Of a stretch of 64,000 bases of DNA, positions 17,846-26,841 are shown piece after piece. Position 1 is the stretch's first letter. Every line of letters begins with the position of its first letter. Made by a program: the position numbers and the translations under genes. The stretch is from Prado023 sp963777855 (GTDB lineage: Bacteria > Actinomycetota > Actinomycetes > S36-B12 > CAIYMF01). Location of the stretch: contig CAVZRW010000004.1 in the NCBI GenBank assembly GCA_963777855.1, positions 248,001 to 312,000 of the forward strand, in the 5' to 3' direction. The notes under the pieces are model-generated. The model saw nothing but the letters and a program-made list of their open reading frames with translations, was not told where the DNA came from and made no database searches.

Positions 17846-18201
17846 CAGATGTCCTCACCGGAGCGCTTGGCGACTCGCACGTTGCGCTCGGCCGTGTACG
17901 TGGTGCCGTCGGCACGCTTCTTCTCGACGGTCTCCCGGCGGGAGCCGACGCGCGTGGGCCGCTTGGTGTCCGGGTCGACGAGCATCACGTTGGAGACGTG
18001 GATCGCGGCCTCCTGCGTGATGATGCCGCCGGTCTTGGCCCCGCGCGCGGACTGGCCCACCTTGGTGTGCTTCTTCACGCGGTTGACGCCCTCGACGAGG
18101 ACCTTGTCGCGGTCGGGGTAGACCACCAGGACGGTGCCGGTCAGGCCCTTGTCCTTGCCGGAGATGACCTGGACGGTGTCACCCTTGCGGATCTTGGCCA
18201 T
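17845..18201 (-). CDS. rplX: 50S ribosomal protein L24
   Basis: 118 residues from ATG 18201 (MAKIRKGDTVQVISGKDKGL), a KOW motif at the N-terminus. It initiates large-subunit assembly. The ATG shares one base with the rplN stop (TGATG), which favours it over the GTG one codon upstream. Confidence 0.98.
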   Translation of the reverse strand: MAKIRKGDTVQVISGKDKGLTGTVLVVYPDRDKVLVEGVNRVKKHTKVGQSARGAKTGGIITQEAAIHVSNVMLVDPDTKRPTRVGSRRETVEKKRADGTTYTAERNVRVAKRSGEDI

Positions 18202-18569
18202 CACAGCACCTCCGGGGCCAGCGAGATGATCTTCATGTACTTCTTCTCGCGCAGCTCACGGCCGACGGGCCCGAAGATGCGGGTCCCGCGGGGCTCGCCG
18301 TCACCCTTGAGGATCACAGCCGCGTTCTCGTCGAAGCGGATGTAGGACCCGTCGGGACGGCGGCGCTCCTTGGAGGTGCGCACGACGACGGCCTTCACGA
18401 CCTCGCCCTTCTTGACGTTGCCGCCGGGGATGGCGTCCTTGACCGTGGCCACGATGACATCACCGATGCCCGCGTAGCGTCGACCCGAGCCGCCGAGGAC
18501 ACGGATGCACAGAAGTTCCTTGGCACCCGTGTTGTCGGCGACGCGCAGTCGCGACTCCTGCTGAATCAC
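18201..18569 (-). CDS. rplN: 50S ribosomal protein L14
   Basis: 122 residues beginning MIQQESRLRVADNTGAKELL, ending IISLAPEVL. A five-stranded barrel located at the intersubunit face near bridge B8. The basic loop KKGEVVKAVVVRTSKERRR is typical. Complete. Confidence 0.99.
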   Translation of the reverse strand: MIQQESRLRVADNTGAKELLCIRVLGGSGRRYAGIGDVIVATVKDAIPGGNVKKGEVVKAVVVRTSKERRRPDGSYIRFDENAAVILKGDGEPRGTRIFGPVGRELREKKYMKIISLAPEVL

Positions 18570-18633
18570 GTTCTTCTCCTGATCGTCGTGCCGGTTCTCG
18601 CGGGATTGGCCCCACGAGCCTGGCCGAACTGAC

Positions 18634-18939
18634 TTACTTGGCCTTCTCGAGGATCTCCACCACGCGCCAGCGCTTGGTCGCCGACAGCGGGCGGGTCTCC
18701 ATCACCAGGACACGGTCGCCGATGCCGGCGGCATTGGCCTCGTCATGCGCCTTGAGCTTGGAGGTGCGCCGCACCACCTTGCCGTACAGCGGGTGGGTGA
18801 AGCGGTCCTCGACAGCGACGACGACGGTCTTGTCCATCTTGTCGCTGACGACATACCCCTCGCGGGTCTTGCGGTAACCCCGGGTGGCCTCATCGGTCCC
18901 GGACGTGTTCGGCGTCACAGCCTCATCCTTCGTGCTCAT
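18634..18939 (-). CDS. rpsQ: 30S ribosomal protein S17
   Basis: 101 residues: an N-terminal extension of about 27 residues, then the OB-fold (GYVVSDKMDKTVVVAVEDRF, HPLYGKVVRRTSKLKAHDE, ETRPLSATKRWRVVEI). It binds 16S rRNA helices 7 and 11. The start ATG overlaps the rpmC stop by four bases (ATGA). Confidence 0.97.
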   Translation of the reverse strand: MSTKDEAVTPNTSGTDEATRGYRKTREGYVVSDKMDKTVVVAVEDRFTHPLYGKVVRRTSKLKAHDEANAAGIGDRVLVMETRPLSATKRWRVVEILEKAK

Positions 18940-19175
18940 GCTCCGGCACCCTTCGCCTCGGCGGCGGGCTCGTCGGTGATGCCCAGCTCGCGCTCGCGCA
19001 TCACGGTGTAGATGCGCGCGATGTCCTTCTTGACCGCGCGCAGGCGACCGTGGCTCTCCAGCTGGCCGGTGGCGGCCTGGAAGCGCAGGTTGAACAGCTC
19101 CTCCTTGGCCTCACGCAGCTTGGTCACCAGGTCCTCGGTGTCGTTGTTGCGCAGCTCGCCTGCGGTGGTAGCCAT
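18936..19175 (-). CDS. rpmC: 50S ribosomal protein L29
   Basis: 79 residues; helical hairpin with the signature LRFQAATGQLESHGRLRAVK. It lies by the exit tunnel and helps dock trigger factor and SRP. A short Ala-rich tail ends the protein. The ATG shares one base with the rplP stop. Confidence 0.98.
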   Translation of the reverse strand: MATTAGELRNNDTEDLVTKLREAKEELFNLRFQAATGQLESHGRLRAVKKDIARIYTVMRERELGITDEPAAEAKGAGA

Positions 19176-19594
19176 CAGTCCTCACCCACTTCACGCCGGA
19201 CGATCCGGCACTTCATCGGCATCTTGTGCGCGGCGCGCAGAAGTGCCTCCCGAGCGGTCTTCTCGTCCGGGTAGCTCAGCTCGAACATGACGCGGCCGGG
19301 CTTGACGTTGGCCACCCACCACTCGGGCGAGCCCTTGCCGGAGCCCATGCGCGTCTCCGCGGGCTTCTTGGTCAGCGGACGGTCCGGGTAGATGTTGATC
19401 CACACGCGCCCACCACGGCGGATGTGCCGGGTGATGGCGATACGTGCGCTCTCGATCTGGCGGTTGGTCACGTACGAGTGCTCCAGGGCCATCAGGCCGT
19501 ACTGGCCGAACGTCACCTGGGTGCCACCGGTGGCCTGGCCGTGACGGTCAGGGCGGTGCTGCTTGCGGTGCTTGACCCGACGGGGGATCAGCAT
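19175..19594 (-). CDS. rplP: 50S ribosomal protein L16
   Basis: 139 residues beginning MLIPRRVKHRKQHRPDRHGQ. It binds near the A-site tRNA elbow and 5S rRNA. Motifs ESARIAITRHIRRGGRVWIN and RMGSGKGSPEWWVANVKPGR are intact. Complete, 5 bases after rpsC. Confidence 0.99.
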   Translation of the reverse strand: MLIPRRVKHRKQHRPDRHGQATGGTQVTFGQYGLMALEHSYVTNRQIESARIAITRHIRRGGRVWINIYPDRPLTKKPAETRMGSGKGSPEWWVANVKPGRVMFELSYPDEKTAREALLRAAHKMPMKCRIVRREVGED

Positions 19595-19599
19595 GGTCC

Positions 19600-20370
19600 T
19601 CAGGCCTCCGTTCCGGTGGTCGCCGGCGCAGCAGCGGCGGCGACCTGCTCGCGACGGGGTCGGCCGGTGGCCGGACGGCGGGCCTGGCCCAGGCGGTTGG
19701 CCGCGGCAGCAGCCTCACGCTCGGCCTTGGTGCCGGTCACGTCGCCCTTGTAGATCCACACCTTCACGCCGATGCGCCCGAAGGTGGTGCGGGCCTCGTA
19801 GAAGCCGTAGTCGATGTCGGCACGCAGCGTGTGCAGCGGGACGCGGCCCTCGCGGTAGAACTCCGAGCGCGACATCTCCGCACCGCCGAGGCGGCCCGAG
19901 CACTGCACCCGGATGCCCTTGGCGCCGGACTTCATCGTGGTCTGCATGCCCTTGCGCATGGCGCGACGGAACGACACGCGGCTCGAGAGCTGCTCGGCGA
20001 TGCCCTGGGCCACCAGCTGCGCGTCGAGCTCGGGCTGCTTGACCTCGAGGATGTTGAGCTGCACCTGCTTGCCGGTGAGCTTCTCGAGATCGCCGCGGAT
20101 GCGCTCGGCCTCCTGGCCGCGGCGACCGATGACGATGCCCGGACGCGCGGTGTGGATGTCCACCCGCACGCGGTCGCGGGTGCGCTCGATGTCGACGTGG
20201 CTGATGCCGGCGCGCTCCATGCCCTTGCTGAGCAGCTTGCGGATGGCGACGTCCTCGGCCACGTAGTCGCGGTAGCGCTGGCCGGGCTTGGTCGAGTCGG
20301 CGAACCAACGGCTTGCGAAGTCCGTGGTGATGCCGAGTCGGAACCCGTGCGGGTTCACTTTCTGGCCCAT
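19600..20370 (-). CDS. rpsC: 30S ribosomal protein S3
   Basis: 256 residues. N-terminal KH domain (GIVIGRRGQEAERIRGDLEK) and C-terminal S3 domain (GRVPLHTLRADIDYGFYEA), followed by an Ala/Arg-rich tail of about 40 residues. It forms the mRNA entry helicase with S4 and S5. Starts MGQKVNPHGFRLGITTDFAS. Confidence 0.99.
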   Translation of the reverse strand: MGQKVNPHGFRLGITTDFASRWFADSTKPGQRYRDYVAEDVAIRKLLSKGMERAGISHVDIERTRDRVRVDIHTARPGIVIGRRGQEAERIRGDLEKLTGKQVQLNILEVKQPELDAQLVAQGIAEQLSSRVSFRRAMRKGMQTTMKSGAKGIRVQCSGRLGGAEMSRSEFYREGRVPLHTLRADIDYGFYEARTTFGRIGVKVWIYKGDVTGTKAEREAAAAANRLGQARRPATGRPRREQVAAAAAPATTGTEA

Positions 20371-20374
20371 GGGG

Positions 20375-20731
20375 TCAGCCCTTCTTCACGGTCGCAGGAC
20401 GCTCTGCGACGACGACGGTGATGTGGCTCGTGCGCTTCTTGATCCGGTAGGCACGGCCCTGGGCCCGGGGGCGGAACCGCTTCATGGTCGGACCCTCGTC
20501 GACGTAGGCCTCGCAGACGTACAGCGTCGACACATCGGTGTGCTGGTGGTTGTTGACGGCGTTGGCGATGGCGCTGTCGAGCACCTTGCCGACCGGCTCG
20601 CTGGCACCCTGCGGTGCGAACTGGAGCACGGCCTGCGCCTGCGCAGCCGGCAGTCCACGAATGAGGTCCACCACTCGGCGGGCCTTCATGGGCGTGACAC
20701 GGACGTACCGCGCCTGGGCCCTGGCTTCCAT
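20375..20731 (-). CDS. rplV: 50S ribosomal protein L22
   Basis: 118 residues from ATG 20731 (MEARAQARYVRVTPMKARRV). The long beta hairpin that lines the exit tunnel is present (RFRPRAQGRAYRIKKRTSHI). Longer in-frame starts upstream run through rpsS and are not homologous. Confidence 0.98.
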   Translation of the reverse strand: MEARAQARYVRVTPMKARRVVDLIRGLPAAQAQAVLQFAPQGASEPVGKVLDSAIANAVNNHQHTDVSTLYVCEAYVDEGPTMKRFRPRAQGRAYRIKKRTSHITVVVAERPATVKKG

Positions 20732-20781
20732 CGCTTTCCCCTTGCTCTCTTGTGTGCTCTTCGTCGGAAGGTGCCGAGCGC

Positions 20782-21063
20782 CTAGCGGCGCTTGGCCTTC
20801 CGGTCGTCCTTGACGTGCCCGCGGAAGGTGCGGGTGGGGGCGAACTCGCCCAGCTTGTGGCCGACCATGTTCTCGGTGACGAACACCGGAACGTGCTTGC
20901 GACCGTCGTGCACGGCGATGGTGTGCCCGAGCATCTCGGGGACGATCATCGACCGACGCGACCACGTCTTGATCACTGTCTTGGTCCCGGCCGTGTTCTG
21001 GGCGTCCACCTTGTTGGCAAGGTGGTCGTCCACGAAGGGACCCTTCTTCAGACTGCGTGGCAT
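20782..21063 (-). CDS. rpsS: 30S ribosomal protein S19
   Basis: 93 residues, MPRSLKKGPFVDDHLANKVD to GHVKDDRKAKRR. It forms a complex with S13 in the 30S head. The conserved GHKLGEFAPTRTFRGH is intact. Complete. Confidence 0.99.
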   Translation of the reverse strand: MPRSLKKGPFVDDHLANKVDAQNTAGTKTVIKTWSRRSMIVPEMLGHTIAVHDGRKHVPVFVTENMVGHKLGEFAPTRTFRGHVKDDRKAKRR

Positions 21064-21071
21064 GTCTATCC

Positions 21072-21908
21072 TCAGCGCTTCTTGCCGGTCTTGCGACGGC
21101 GGACGATGAACTTGTCGGAGGCCTTGTGCGCCTTGCGGGTGCGGCCCTCGGGCTTGCCATTGGGGTTGACCGGGTGGCGACCACCGGACGTCTTGCCCTC
21201 GCCACCACCGTGCGGGTGATCGACCGGGTTCATCGCCACGCCACGCACGGTCGGGCGCTTGCCCTTCCAGCGCATGCGCCCGGCCTTGCCCCAGTTGATG
21301 TTCGACTGCTCGGCGTTGCCGACCTCGCCGATGGTCGCGCGGCAGCGGGCGTCGACGTTGCGGATCTCGCCGGAGGGCATGCGCAGCTGGGCGTAGGGGC
21401 CGTCCTTGGCCACCAGCTGGACGCTGGCACCGGCCGAGCGGGCGATCTTGGCCCCGCCACCCGGGCGCAGCTCGACGGCGTGGATCACGGTGCCGACGGG
21501 GATGTTGCGCAGCGGGAGGTTGTTGCCCGGCTTGATGTCGGCCGACGGGCCGGTCTCGACACGGTCACCCTGCTTGAGCTTGTTGGGCGCCACGATGTAG
21601 CGCTTCTCGCCGTCGGCGAAGTGCAGCAGCGCGATGCGGGCGGTGCGGTTCGGGTCGTACTCGATGTGAGCGACCTTGGCCGGCACGCCGTCCTTGTCGG
21701 AGCGCTTGAAGTCGATGACCCGGAAGGCGCGCTTGTGCCCGCCGCCCTGGTGCCGGGTGGTGATCCGGCCCGAGTTGTTCCGGCCGCCCTTCTTGGGCAG
21801 CGGCTCGACCAGCGACTTCTCCGGCACCGACCGGGTGATCTCCACGAAGTCGGCAACGGACGAGCCACGACGGCCCGGCGTTGTCGGCTTGTACTTGCGG
21901 ATTCCCAT
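21072..21908 (-). CDS. rplB: 50S ribosomal protein L2
   Basis: 278 residues. It is required for subunit association and peptidyl transfer. The conserved C-terminal stretch AMNPVDHPHGGGEGKTSGGR carries the invariant histidine. The N-terminus MGIRKYKPTTPGRRGSSV matches actinobacterial L2. Complete. Confidence 0.99.
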   Translation of the reverse strand: MGIRKYKPTTPGRRGSSVADFVEITRSVPEKSLVEPLPKKGGRNNSGRITTRHQGGGHKRAFRVIDFKRSDKDGVPAKVAHIEYDPNRTARIALLHFADGEKRYIVAPNKLKQGDRVETGPSADIKPGNNLPLRNIPVGTVIHAVELRPGGGAKIARSAGASVQLVAKDGPYAQLRMPSGEIRNVDARCRATIGEVGNAEQSNINWGKAGRMRWKGKRPTVRGVAMNPVDHPHGGGEGKTSGGRHPVNPNGKPEGRTRKAHKASDKFIVRRRKTGKKR

Positions 21909-21938
21909 GAGTTTCCTCGTTCTGCTCTGGTTGCCCGG

Positions 21939-22238
21939 TCAGGAGACCGGACCGCCGAAGATGTCGATGCGGTCGCCGGCGGCCACGGAGACGATCGCGC
22001 GCTTGGTGCTCGCCCGGCGGCCGAAGCCCCGGCGGGAGCGCACACGCTTGCCCTCGCGGTTCTGGGTGTTCACGGACAGGACCTTGACGCCGAAGACCTT
22101 CTCCACGGCGATCTTGATCTCAGTCTTGTTGGCATCGGGATCGACGAGGAACGTGTACTTGTTCTCGTCGAGAAGCCCGTAGCTCTTCTCGGAGATGACC
22201 GGGGCGATCAGCACGTCCCGGTGGTCGCTGACCCTCAT
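21939..22238 (-). CDS. rplW: 50S ribosomal protein L23
   Basis: 99 residues beginning MRVSDHRDVLIAPVISEKSY. It sits at the exit of the peptide tunnel and anchors trigger factor. Motif KYTFLVDPDANKTEIKIAVE is typical. Overlaps the rplD stop by four bases. Confidence 0.98.
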   Translation of the reverse strand: MRVSDHRDVLIAPVISEKSYGLLDENKYTFLVDPDANKTEIKIAVEKVFGVKVLSVNTQNREGKRVRSRRGFGRRASTKRAIVSVAAGDRIDIFGGPVS

Positions 22239-22947
22239 TCGGCCGACTCCTTCTCACTGTCGATCTGCGCCAGGGCCTCGGCCTCGGTGGAGGTGGCCAC
22301 GGCCTTGGCGCCCTTGCCGCGGGTCGGACCCGCCAGGAACGCCTCGAGCGCGCCGGAGGTGAAGACCACGTCGTCGCTGCAGAGCACGTCGTAGGTGTTG
22401 AGCTGGTCAGCGACCAGCACGTGCACGCCGGCGACGTTGCGCAGGCTCTTCCAGCCCAGCACGTCGTCGCGCTCCACGACGACCAGCAGGTTCGGCGGTC
22501 GGTGATCGCGCGAGGTCGCCGGGCGCCCTTGGTCGAGGGCAGCTCGCCCTCGACGACGGCGCTGAGCACGTGCACGCGGCCGTTGCGGGCCCGGTCGGAC
22601 AGGGCCCCGCGCAGGGCGGCGGCCTTCATCTTCTTGGGCGTGCGCTGCTCGTAGTCGCGCGGCGTCGGGCCGTGCACCACGCCACCACCGGTGAACTGCG
22701 GTGCGCGGGTCGAGCCCTGGCGGGCGCGGCCGGTGCCCTTCTGCTTGTAGGGCTTGCGACCACCACCGCGGACCTCGCCGCGGGTCTTGGTGTCGTGCGT
22801 GCCCTGGCGTGCCGCGGCCAGCTGGGCCACGACGACCTGGTGGATCAGCGGCACGTTGACCTGCACGTCGAAGACCTCGGCGGGGAGCTCCACCGAACCG
22901 GTGGTGCCGCCCGCGGGGGTCAGCACGTCGATGCTCGTCATCGTCAT
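22235..22947 (-). CDS. rplD: 50S ribosomal protein L4 (one frameshift)
   Basis: About 237 residues. The first ~150 codons read from ATG 22947 (MTMTSIDVLTPAGG, then KPYKQKGTGRARQGSTRAPQ). Near 22,495 one base appears to be missing in a short C-run; adding it back joins ARRPRAITDR to PNLLVVVERDDVLGWKSLRN and gives the expected end. L4 is essential, so this is probably a sequence error. In E. coli L4 also represses the S10 operon. Confidence 0.95.
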
Positions 22948-23588
22948 GCCCCCTTCGCAGCCGTACGGACGAAGACCAGGCCACCCTTGGGGCCGGGCAC
23001 AGCGCCCTTGATGAGGATCAGGCCCTGCTCGGCGTCCACCGCGTGGACGGTCAGGCCCTGGGTGGTCTGGCGCTCGCCGCCCATGCGGCCGGCCATGCGC
23101 ACACCCTTGAACACGCGACCGGGCGTGGCGCAGGCGCCGATCGACCCGGGCTTGCGGTGGTTGCGGTGCGCACCGTGGCTGGCGCCGACGCCGTGGAAGC
23201 CGTGGCGCTTCATCACGCCGGCGAAGCCCTTGCCCTTGGTGGTGCCGACGACGTCGATCGTCTGGCCCGCCTCGAACAGCTCGGCGCTGAGCTCCTGGCC
23301 CAGCGTGTAGCTGGCGGCATCTCCGGTGCGGATCTCGACGAGGTGGCGCCGCGGGGTGACCCCGGCCTTGGCGAAGTGCCCGGTCTGCGGCTTGGTCACC
23401 TTGCGGGGGTCGATCGCGCCGTAGGCGATCTGGACGGCCTCGTAGCCATCGACCTCGGGGGTGCGCACCTGCGTGACGACGCACGGCCCAGCCTTGACCA
23501 CGGTGACCGGGACGACGCGGTTGGCGTCGTCCCACACCTGGGTCATGCCGAGCTTCTCGCCCAGGATGCCCTTCACGTTGGTACCCAT
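22944..23588 (-). CDS. rplC: 50S ribosomal protein L3
   Basis: 214 residues from ATG 23588 (MGTNVKGILGEKLGMTQVWD). The long loop reaching the peptidyl transferase centre is present (RKPGSIGACATPGRVFKGVR, AGRMGGERQTTQGLTV). Its stop overlaps the rplD ATG. Complete. Confidence 0.98.
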   Translation of the reverse strand: MGTNVKGILGEKLGMTQVWDDANRVVPVTVVKAGPCVVTQVRTPEVDGYEAVQIAYGAIDPRKVTKPQTGHFAKAGVTPRRHLVEIRTGDAASYTLGQELSAELFEAGQTIDVVGTTKGKGFAGVMKRHGFHGVGASHGAHRNHRKPGSIGACATPGRVFKGVRMAGRMGGERQTTQGLTVHAVDAEQGLILIKGAVPGPKGGLVFVRTAAKGA

Positions 23589-23601
23589 CTGATGCGTTCC
23601 T

Positions 23602-23910
23602 CTACAGCTTGATCTCGATGTCGACACCGGCCGGGAGGTCGAGTCGCATGAGCGAGTCGACGGTCTTCGGCGTGGGGTCGATGATGTCGATCAGCCGCTT
23701 GTGCGTGCGCATCTCGAAGTGCTCGCGGCTGTCCTTGTACTTGTGGGGCGAACGGATGACGCAGTAGACGTTCTTCTCCGTCGGCAGCGGCACCGGGCCG
23801 GCAACCTGCGCACCAGTACGCGTCACCGTCTCGACGATCTTGCGCGCCGAGGTGTCGATGACCTCATGGTCGTATGCCTTGAGCCTGATGCGGATCTTCT
23901 GTCCCGCCAT
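23602..23910 (-). CDS. rpsJ: 30S ribosomal protein S10
   Basis: 102 residues beginning MAGQKIRIRLKAYDHEVIDT, ending LPAGVDIEIKL. It is a 30S head protein and, as NusE, a transcription antitermination factor. First gene of the S10 operon, as usual directly after tuf. Complete. Confidence 0.99.
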   Translation of the reverse strand: MAGQKIRIRLKAYDHEVIDTSARKIVETVTRTGAQVAGPVPLPTEKNVYCVIRSPHKYKDSREHFEMRTHKRLIDIIDPTPKTVDSLMRLDLPAGVDIEIKL

Positions 23911-23982
23911 GGTGGCTTCGCCTGTCCTTCTCTTCCAATGGCCGGAGATCCGGCCGGTGTTCCTGGCTGCCTTCGAATCCGT

Positions 23983-24024
23983 CCGATGGGGCGCGGCGGC
24001 TCAGTGGCCGTCGCGCCCCATCGG
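23983..24024 (-). terminator. Strong hairpin between tuf and rpsJ
   Basis: An 18-base stem (23,983-24,000 with 24,007-24,024), one G-T wobble and the 6-base loop TCAGTG. It starts 12 bases after the tuf stop. It probably ends the str operon transcript before rpsJ; there is no T-run after it, so an RNA-processing or attenuation role is possible. Confidence 0.7.
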
Positions 24025-24036
24025 CGCGGTGTGGAA

Positions 24037-24396
<360 letters not shown>

Positions 24397-24600
24397 CAAA
24401 CTCGCGGGTTCCCCCACGGGCGCGGGCGTCTCGCTCGGCGCGCCGTCCGCCAGGCGTCGGCGCCAGGCGTAGAAACTCGCCGTGCTGATCCCCGCGGTCC
24501 GGCAAAACGCCGCTACCCCCAGTGGGCTGCGTTCGGCACGCGCGATCACGGCTCGCCATCGGGCGCGACTGCGCCGCGTGGGCTTCTCGGTCGTTCCCAT
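24397..24600 (-). mobile_element. tnpA: IS66-family accessory gene tnpA, truncated 5' part
   Basis: 68 residues (MGTTEKPTRRSRARWRAVIA, then AAFCRTAGISTASFYAWRRR) match the N-terminal helix-turn-helix of IS66 TnpA. The C-terminal end is lost where the sequence switches to tuf. It points away from tnpB and tnpC, whereas in IS66 elements all three genes lie in one direction, so the copy is rearranged or belongs to a different element. Confidence 0.75.
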
Positions 24601-24634
24601 CGGTTGCTCCCGTCGTCGTGGATGACGGGCACCA

Positions 24635-24913
24635 TTGTCCGGATCGGGGGCGGGTGAGGAAGGACGCCGCGGGCTTACCGGTTACGTCTACGTCAACCGG
24701 CGCGGCGACTACCTCAAGGCGCTGTACTGGGACCGCACCGGCTTCTGTCTGTGGGCCAAGCGCCTGGAGCGCGGGCGCTTCGTCAGCCACTGGCGCGCGA
24801 CGGCGCACCGGGAGCTGGATGTGACGGGGTTGAAACTGCTGCTCGAAGGCATTGAGCCGGCGCGCCGGCGCCTGCGTTATCAACTGGGTGCGACTCCATC
24901 GGGGGCAGGGTAA
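24635..24913 (+). mobile_element. tnpB: IS66-family accessory gene tnpB, 5' truncated
   Basis: Only the last ~80 residues of TnpB are recognisable: GYVYVNRRGDYLKALYWDRT, GFCLWAKRLERGRF and LKLLLEGIEPARRR. The first ~40-45 residues of the normal 115-residue protein are missing or out of frame. The stop is 9 bases before tnpC. TnpB is needed with TnpA for IS66 transposition, but its exact role is unknown. Confidence 0.8.
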
Positions 24914-24922
24914 AATACACCC

Positions 24923-26503
24923 ATGCCCGCCGCGCTGCCTGTTGCCGCCGACCCACCGCCCACCTGGGCGGCCGAGCGCGCGCAATTGCAGGCCCGCATC
25001 GCGCAGCTCGAGCACCAACTGGCCTGGTTGCAGCGCCAGATCTTCGGCGAGAAGTCCGAGCGCCGACACCTTGATCCGCCGCCCGAGCAGTTATCCCTGG
25101 GCGAGGGGCTGGCCGGTCCCACCCCGGACCCGGCGGCGACCCAGCCGGTAGCCGCCCACACCCGACACCGCGCGACCACGGGCGGGAACGGCGATGAGAC
25201 GCCGCTGTTCTTCGACCCCGCGCGGGTGCCGGTTGAAGCGATTGAAGTGCCTAACCCCGAGGTCGCCGCACTGGCGCCGCACGCCTACGAGGTCATCGGC
25301 GACAAGGACAGCCACCGGCTGGCGCAGCGCCCGGGCAGCTACGTGGTGCTCAAGTACCGCCGCCCGGTGATCAAGCTACGCGAGACGCCAGCGCATCGTG
25401 TGCGCCAGCCCCGGCCTGCGGTGTCATCGAGGGCAGCCGCGCTGATGTGAGCTTCGTCGCCGGGGTGCTGATCGACAAGTTCGCCTACCACCTGCCGTTG
25501 TACCGCCAGCACCAGCGCCTGGGCTGGCGCCGGCATCACGGTGAGCCGGCGTGGCTGACCCAGCATCGCGCATCAGCGTGGCGCTGCTGCTCGAGCCGAT
25601 CTGTGCCGCGCAGTTCGCCTCGATCCGTCGACTGCCGGGTCAAGGCCATGGACGAGACCCCGATCAAGGCCGGGCGCGCCGGACCGGGCAAGATGAAAGG
25701 CGCCTACTTCTGGCCGATGTACGGCGAACGACGAGGAGGTGTGCTTCCCGTTCTTCGACCGCCGCCGCGCGCCAACACGTGAGCAGGCCTTGGGGCTCAG
25801 TCATAGCGAAGGCGCGGTGCTGCTCTCCGATGGCTACAGCGCCTATGCTCAGTACGCGGCCAAGACCGGCATCACCCACGCCCAATGCTGGACACATACC
25901 CGGAGGCTATTCTTCGAGCGCGCAACAGGACATCGAGCCCGCGGCCAGCGCCGAGGCGCTCGAGCTCATCGGCGCCCTCTACGCGATCGAGGCCCGCATC
26001 CGTGACAGGGACCTCACCGCGGCGCGCAAGCTCGACTACCGCCTCATCCACGCCAAGCCCATCGTCGAGCAATTCTTCGCCTGGGCGAGGCGCAGTTCGA
26101 GGCGCAGGGATTGTTACCGAGCAATCCGCTGACCAAGGCCCTGCCCTATGCCCGAGAGCGACGCTGCGGGCTCGAGGTCTATCTCAACGACCCCGATGTC
26201 CCCATCGACACCAATCACTCTGGAGCGTGCCCTACGGCCATTCCGATGGGTCGCAAGAATTGGCTGTTCAGCTGGACCGAACTCGGGGCCAAGGACGTGG
26301 GCATCGTACAAAGCCTGATCGTCACCTGCCGGCTGCATCAGATCGATCCCTACGACTACCTGGTCGATGTCCTGCAACGCGTCGACCGGCACCCGGCTTC
26401 GCAAGTCCATCTGCTCACCCCGCGGCTGTGGAAGCAGCACTTCGCCGCCAACCCGCTGCGCTCGGCCTTGCACAACCTGCCCGCAAAAGCAACGACGCCG
26501 TAG
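24923..26503 (+). mobile_element. tnpC: IS66-family transposase tnpC, several frameshifts
   Basis: A DDE transposase of about 525 residues in pieces. The N-terminal leucine-zipper-like region (AQLEHQLAWLQRQIFGEKSE) is followed by the catalytic positions: D in MDETPIK, D in LLSDGYSAYAQY with CWTHTRRLFFE, and E restored as LERALRP after removing one base near 26,221. Frame changes lie near 25,430, 25,570, 25,730, 25,915 and 26,090. It ends PAKATTP. The transposase is probably inactive as written; errors in the sequence could explain it. Confidence 0.85.
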
Positions 26504-26841
26504 AGTTACCGGTTACTTCCTCGCGCAGATCGTCTGGGTCAGTGTGCTTGTTCATAAAGTTGTCGCTTTCGAATCTCATCGACCAATGGTTCACCAATAC
26601 TTTGATACCGCGACGCGGGCCTTGATCGTCGTTCCGGCCAAGCCCCTTGAGGCCCCTACTGGAGGCCGAGGCTTCAGCCGGGCCAGGGCGCGAAGCGCAT
26701 CGCCGCCAACCGGCTAAAGCCTCGGCCTCCAGTCTCCCTGCGACTTCGCTGCGGCCGCAAGGATGATCGACGCCGCGACGCGGAAACCGCAATGCCGGAC
26801 GGCTGCCGGGGGTTCGTCGACCCCGCCGGAAGGCCCGATCC
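26504..26841. repeat. Spacer with a 24-base inverted repeat
   Basis: No gene is seen between tnpC and the slipin gene. A 24-base arm at 26,658-26,681 (starts ACTGGAGGCCGAGGCTT) pairs with 26,710-26,733 with one mismatch, around a 28-base loop. It resembles a REP-type intergenic palindrome. The right end of the IS66 element should also lie here; TTACCGGTTAC at about 26,507 may mark it, but I could not find a matching left end. Confidence 0.5.
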
